From Actinomycetota bacterium (GTDB lineage Bacteria > Actinomycetota > Acidimicrobiia > Acidimicrobiales > Ilumatobacteraceae), in assembly GCA_018882725.1 (NCBI GenBank), contig VERK01000003.1, positions 1-41,522 of the forward strand: a stretch of DNA of 41,522 nt, written 5' to 3'. Positions 39,563-41,522 of this stretch are shown here, one piece after another; the stretch's first letter is position 1, and the number at the start of each line of letters is the position of its first letter. Both the position numbers and the translations under genes were made by a program. A model generated the notes under the pieces. That model searched no databases. It was given only the letters and a program-made list of their open reading frames with translations, and had not been told where the DNA came from.

Positions 39563-40474
39563 GTGTCCCCCCGCACCATTGCCATCACCGGCGCCAGTGG
39601 CCTCATCGGTACTGCGCTCGCCGACCATCTGACTCGACGCGGCGATCGCGTCGTTCGATTCACCCGATCGGGTTCGTCGAGCAACGACACCATCGCCTGG
39701 AACCCGGCGTCCGGAGCCATCGACTCCGAACGACTGCGAGGCGTCGATGCGGTCGTGCACATGGCCGGAGCCGGAATCGGCGACAAGCGCTGGACCGACT
39801 CGTACAAGCGCGAGATTCTCGAGAGCCGCACCAAGAGCACGTCTCTACTGGCGTCCGCTCTCGCAAGCCTGAGCGACGGACCCAAGGTTCTTCTGTCGGG
39901 TTCGGCCATCGGTTACTACGGCGAATCCGAGACCGCTTCGTTCACCGAAGGTTCGGCGCCCGGCTCCGGATTCCTCGCCGATGTGTGCGTGCAGTGGGAG
40001 GCCGCGACCGACGTGGCCGAGAAGGCCGGAATTCGCGTCGCGCACTTGCGTACGGGCATCGTGCTCAGTCCGCGCGGTGGTGCACTCAAGAAGTTGTTGC
40101 CGCTGTTCAAGATCGGCGCTGGCGGTCGAATGGGTTCGGGTCGTCAGTGGCAGAGCTGGATCTCCATCGATGACGAAGTGCAGGCGATCGATCACCTTCT
40201 GTCGTCATCGGTGTCCGGTGCCGTCAATCTCACCGCACCCCAACCGGTCACTCAGGCCGAATTCACCAAGACTCTTGCTCGCGTGTTGAAGCGTCCGGCG
40301 TTCGTGTCGGTGCCGTCTTTCGGTCCGAAGTTGTTGCTCGGTTCCGAGTTGGCCGACGCTCTCCTGTTCACCGGACAGCGTGTCGAGCCGAAGGTTCTGC
40401 TCGCCGATGGCTACGGGTTCGTCCACCGCGATCTCGAATCGGCTCTGCGATCACTTCTCGGCCGCCCGGTCTGA
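39563..40474 (+). CDS. TIGR01777-family NAD-dependent epimerase/SDR protein
   Basis: A 303-residue atypical SDR of the YfcH/SulA-like group. GASGLIGTALADHL is the nucleotide-binding motif at the N-terminus, followed by the family-specific HMAGAGIGDKRWTDSYKREILESR, LLSGSAIGYYGESE with the Tyr, a QWEAATDVAEKAGIRVAHLRTGIVLS segment and a C-terminal domain with PVTQAEFTKTLARVLKRPAF. Function is not established for most members; roles in cell division or small-molecule reduction have been proposed. GTG 39563 is fixed by the -10 element. An FAD enzyme gene begins 15 bases after its stop and is likely co-transcribed. Confidence 0.88.
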   Translation: MSPRTIAITGASGLIGTALADHLTRRGDRVVRFTRSGSSSNDTIAWNPASGAIDSERLRGVDAVVHMAGAGIGDKRWTDSYKREILESRTKSTSLLASALASLSDGPKVLLSGSAIGYYGESETASFTEGSAPGSGFLADVCVQWEAATDVAEKAGIRVAHLRTGIVLSPRGGALKKLLPLFKIGAGGRMGSGRQWQSWISIDDEVQAIDHLLSSSVSGAVNLTAPQPVTQAEFTKTLARVLKRPAFVSVPSFGPKLLLGSELADALLFTGQRVEPKVLLADGYGFVHRDLESALRSLLGRPV

Positions 40475-40489
40475 GCGAGGATCGTCGCG

Positions 40490-41522
40490 GTGTCGTCACT
40501 GCCCCGATCACCCCTTCCTGATTCCGTCGACGTCGCCATCGTCGGCGCCGGTCTGGCCGGACTGGCCACCGCCCGAGTGGTTCACGAAGCCGGATTTTCG
40601 GTCGCTGTGCTCGAATCATCCGACGGAGTCGGGGGTCGTGTGCGAACCGATGAAGTGGACGGGTTCTTGCTCGATCGTGGCTTCCAGGTGTTGCTCACCG
40701 CGTATCCCGAACTTCATCGCCAGTTCGACGTGACGGCGCTCGATCTGCGGGCTTTCGACCCGGGCGCACTCGTGTGGCGCAACGGTCGTGGCTACGAAGT
40801 GTCCGATCCGTTCCGCAAGCCCACGAGCGTGCTGTCCACCGCGTTGGCCCCGGTTGGTTCACCGTTCGACAAGGCGCGCATCGCGTTGCTGCGACGCCGT
40901 GTGCGAACTGGTCACGCATCGCAACTACTTCGCGGCGACGACATGACCACGCGCTCACTTCTCGAGTCGTCCGGCTTCTCGAGCACCATGATCGACCGCT
41001 TCTTCACTCCCCTCGTCGGCGGCATCCAGCTCGACCCGCAACTTTCCGCGTCACGCCGCATGTTCGACGTGATCTTCCGCATGCTCGCCGACGGGGACGC
41101 GGCGGTTCCTGCCCGCGGCATGGGGCAGTTGTCGGCCCAATTGGCGTCGCACGTGCCGACCGACGCGGTTCACTTGTCCACGCCGGTGATCGGTGTCGGT
41201 TCGGGTGAGGTACGCGTCGATGGTGATCGAGTGGTCACGGCTCGCGCCGTGGTGGTCGCCACCGAGGGCCCGGTGGCTCGCCGTTTCGTCGACATACCCG
41301 ATGTCGCCTCCCGATCGGTGTCGTGCGTCTACTTCGCCGCTGATCGCGCACCCACCGCGTCGAAGGCCATCGTGCTCGATGGCACCGGCCGCGGTCCCGT
41401 CCTCAACATCGCCGTCATGAGCAACGTGAGTCCGTCGTACGCCCCGTCGGGCCAGCATCTGATCGCCGCCGCCATCCCCGGTCGCACCGATGGCGACCTC
41501 GAAGCCGACGCTCGTCGACAAC
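40490..41522 (+). CDS. FAD-dependent amine-oxidase/desaturase-like protein, partial
   Basis: The frame opens at GTG 40490 and runs off the right edge; 344 codons are visible and the stop lies outside. It starts VDVAIVGAGLAGLATARVVHEAGF, a dinucleotide-binding motif, then ESSDGVGGRVRTDEVDGFLLDRGFQVL, the second FAD contact typical of phytoene desaturase- and protoporphyrinogen oxidase-like enzymes. FFTPLVGGIQLDP and RGMGQLSAQLA also fit this group. The missing C-terminus would hold the last FAD motif. The substrate is unknown; it might be a carotenoid, porphyrin or amine. The gene follows the TIGR01777 gene after 15 bases. Confidence 0.8.
   Translation, partial: MSSLPRSPLPDSVDVAIVGAGLAGLATARVVHEAGFSVAVLESSDGVGGRVRTDEVDGFLLDRGFQVLLTAYPELHRQFDVTALDLRAFDPGALVWRNGRGYEVSDPFRKPTSVLSTALAPVGSPFDKARIALLRRRVRTGHASQLLRGDDMTTRSLLESSGFSSTMIDRFFTPLVGGIQLDPQLSASRRMFDVIFRMLADGDAAVPARGMGQLSAQLASHVPTDAVHLSTPVIGVGSGEVRVDGDRVVTARAVVVATEGPVARRFVDIPDVASRSVSCVYFAADRAPTASKAIVLDGTGRGPVLNIAVMSNVSPSYAPSGQHLIAAAIPGRTDGDLEADARRQ

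Noticed and set aside
1..41522. tRNA genes, insertion sequences, prophage, CRISPR
   Set aside because: Looked for TPsiC-like GGTTCGAATCC, inverted terminal repeats with transposase motifs and regularly spaced repeats; none seen. A tRNA or repeat search program would be more sensitive.

Overview
The window is high-GC chromosomal DNA from an actinomycete-type bacterium. Mycothiol chemistry (Mca), an F420-type LLM oxidoreductase, DUF3039 and DUF4031 proteins and many GTG starts point to Actinomycetota. The crowd of acyl-CoA dehydrogenases, a thiolase and Cox-type molybdenum hydroxylase genes would suit Acidimicrobiia, but that class is an inference. I see no tRNA, rRNA, insertion sequence, phage gene or CRISPR array, and no gene-free stretch over 300 bases. 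The longest gap is the 145-base divergent region at 21002-21146.

Layout. 1-6.3 kb: end of an ABC-2 permease, a LarA-like protein, a cobalamin-binding-type protein, the small and medium subunits of a Cox/xanthine-dehydrogenase-type hydroxylase (no large subunit), a PAP2/Aur1-like membrane enzyme and a DAO-family oxidase. 6.3-13.4 kb: membrane acyltransferase with SGNH domain, TSUP exporter, LLM oxidoreductase, S9 peptidase, NudC-like NADH pyrophosphatase. 13.4-21 kb: thiolase, nuclease lipoprotein, ChbG-type deacetylase, Mca with a small SCP2-like partner, PEBP lipoprotein, GGDEF-EAL protein, acyl-CoA dehydrogenase. 21-28 kb: rhomboid protease, a minus-strand trio (FmdB zinc ribbon, 44-residue membrane peptide, DUF4031), DUF3039, Nudix, LysE exporter, ilvD, an FTR1 iron permease and a second acyl-CoA dehydrogenase. 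28-32.4 kb: a plus-strand run of thioesterase, Nudix, MoxR/CoxD ATPase, CoxE-type VWA protein and two XdhC/CoxI proteins, which are maturation factors for a molybdenum hydroxylase like the one whose S and M subunits lie 26 kb upstream. 32.4-39 kb: M24 peptidase, then the lipoate operon lpd - E2 - lipB/lipA fusion - pirin. 39-41.5 kb: small exported protein, TIGR01777 epimerase, and the start of an FAD amine-oxidase-like gene that runs off the window.

Two things stand out. First, octanoyltransferase (LipB) and lipoyl synthase (LipA) are encoded as one uninterrupted 551-codon reading frame, directly downstream of the E2 and E3 genes whose product needs lipoate. Second, sixteen genes have a TANNNT -10 element exactly 6 or 7 bases upstream of the start codon, the signature of leaderless transcription. 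This rule fixes several start codons, and in two cases the upstream gene's TAG stop is part of the -10 element. Smaller novelties are a CTG start in a CTGA stop/start overlap, three TGACGTC copies at exact 13-base spacing between two convergent genes, and an iron-box-like site over the FTR1 promoter.
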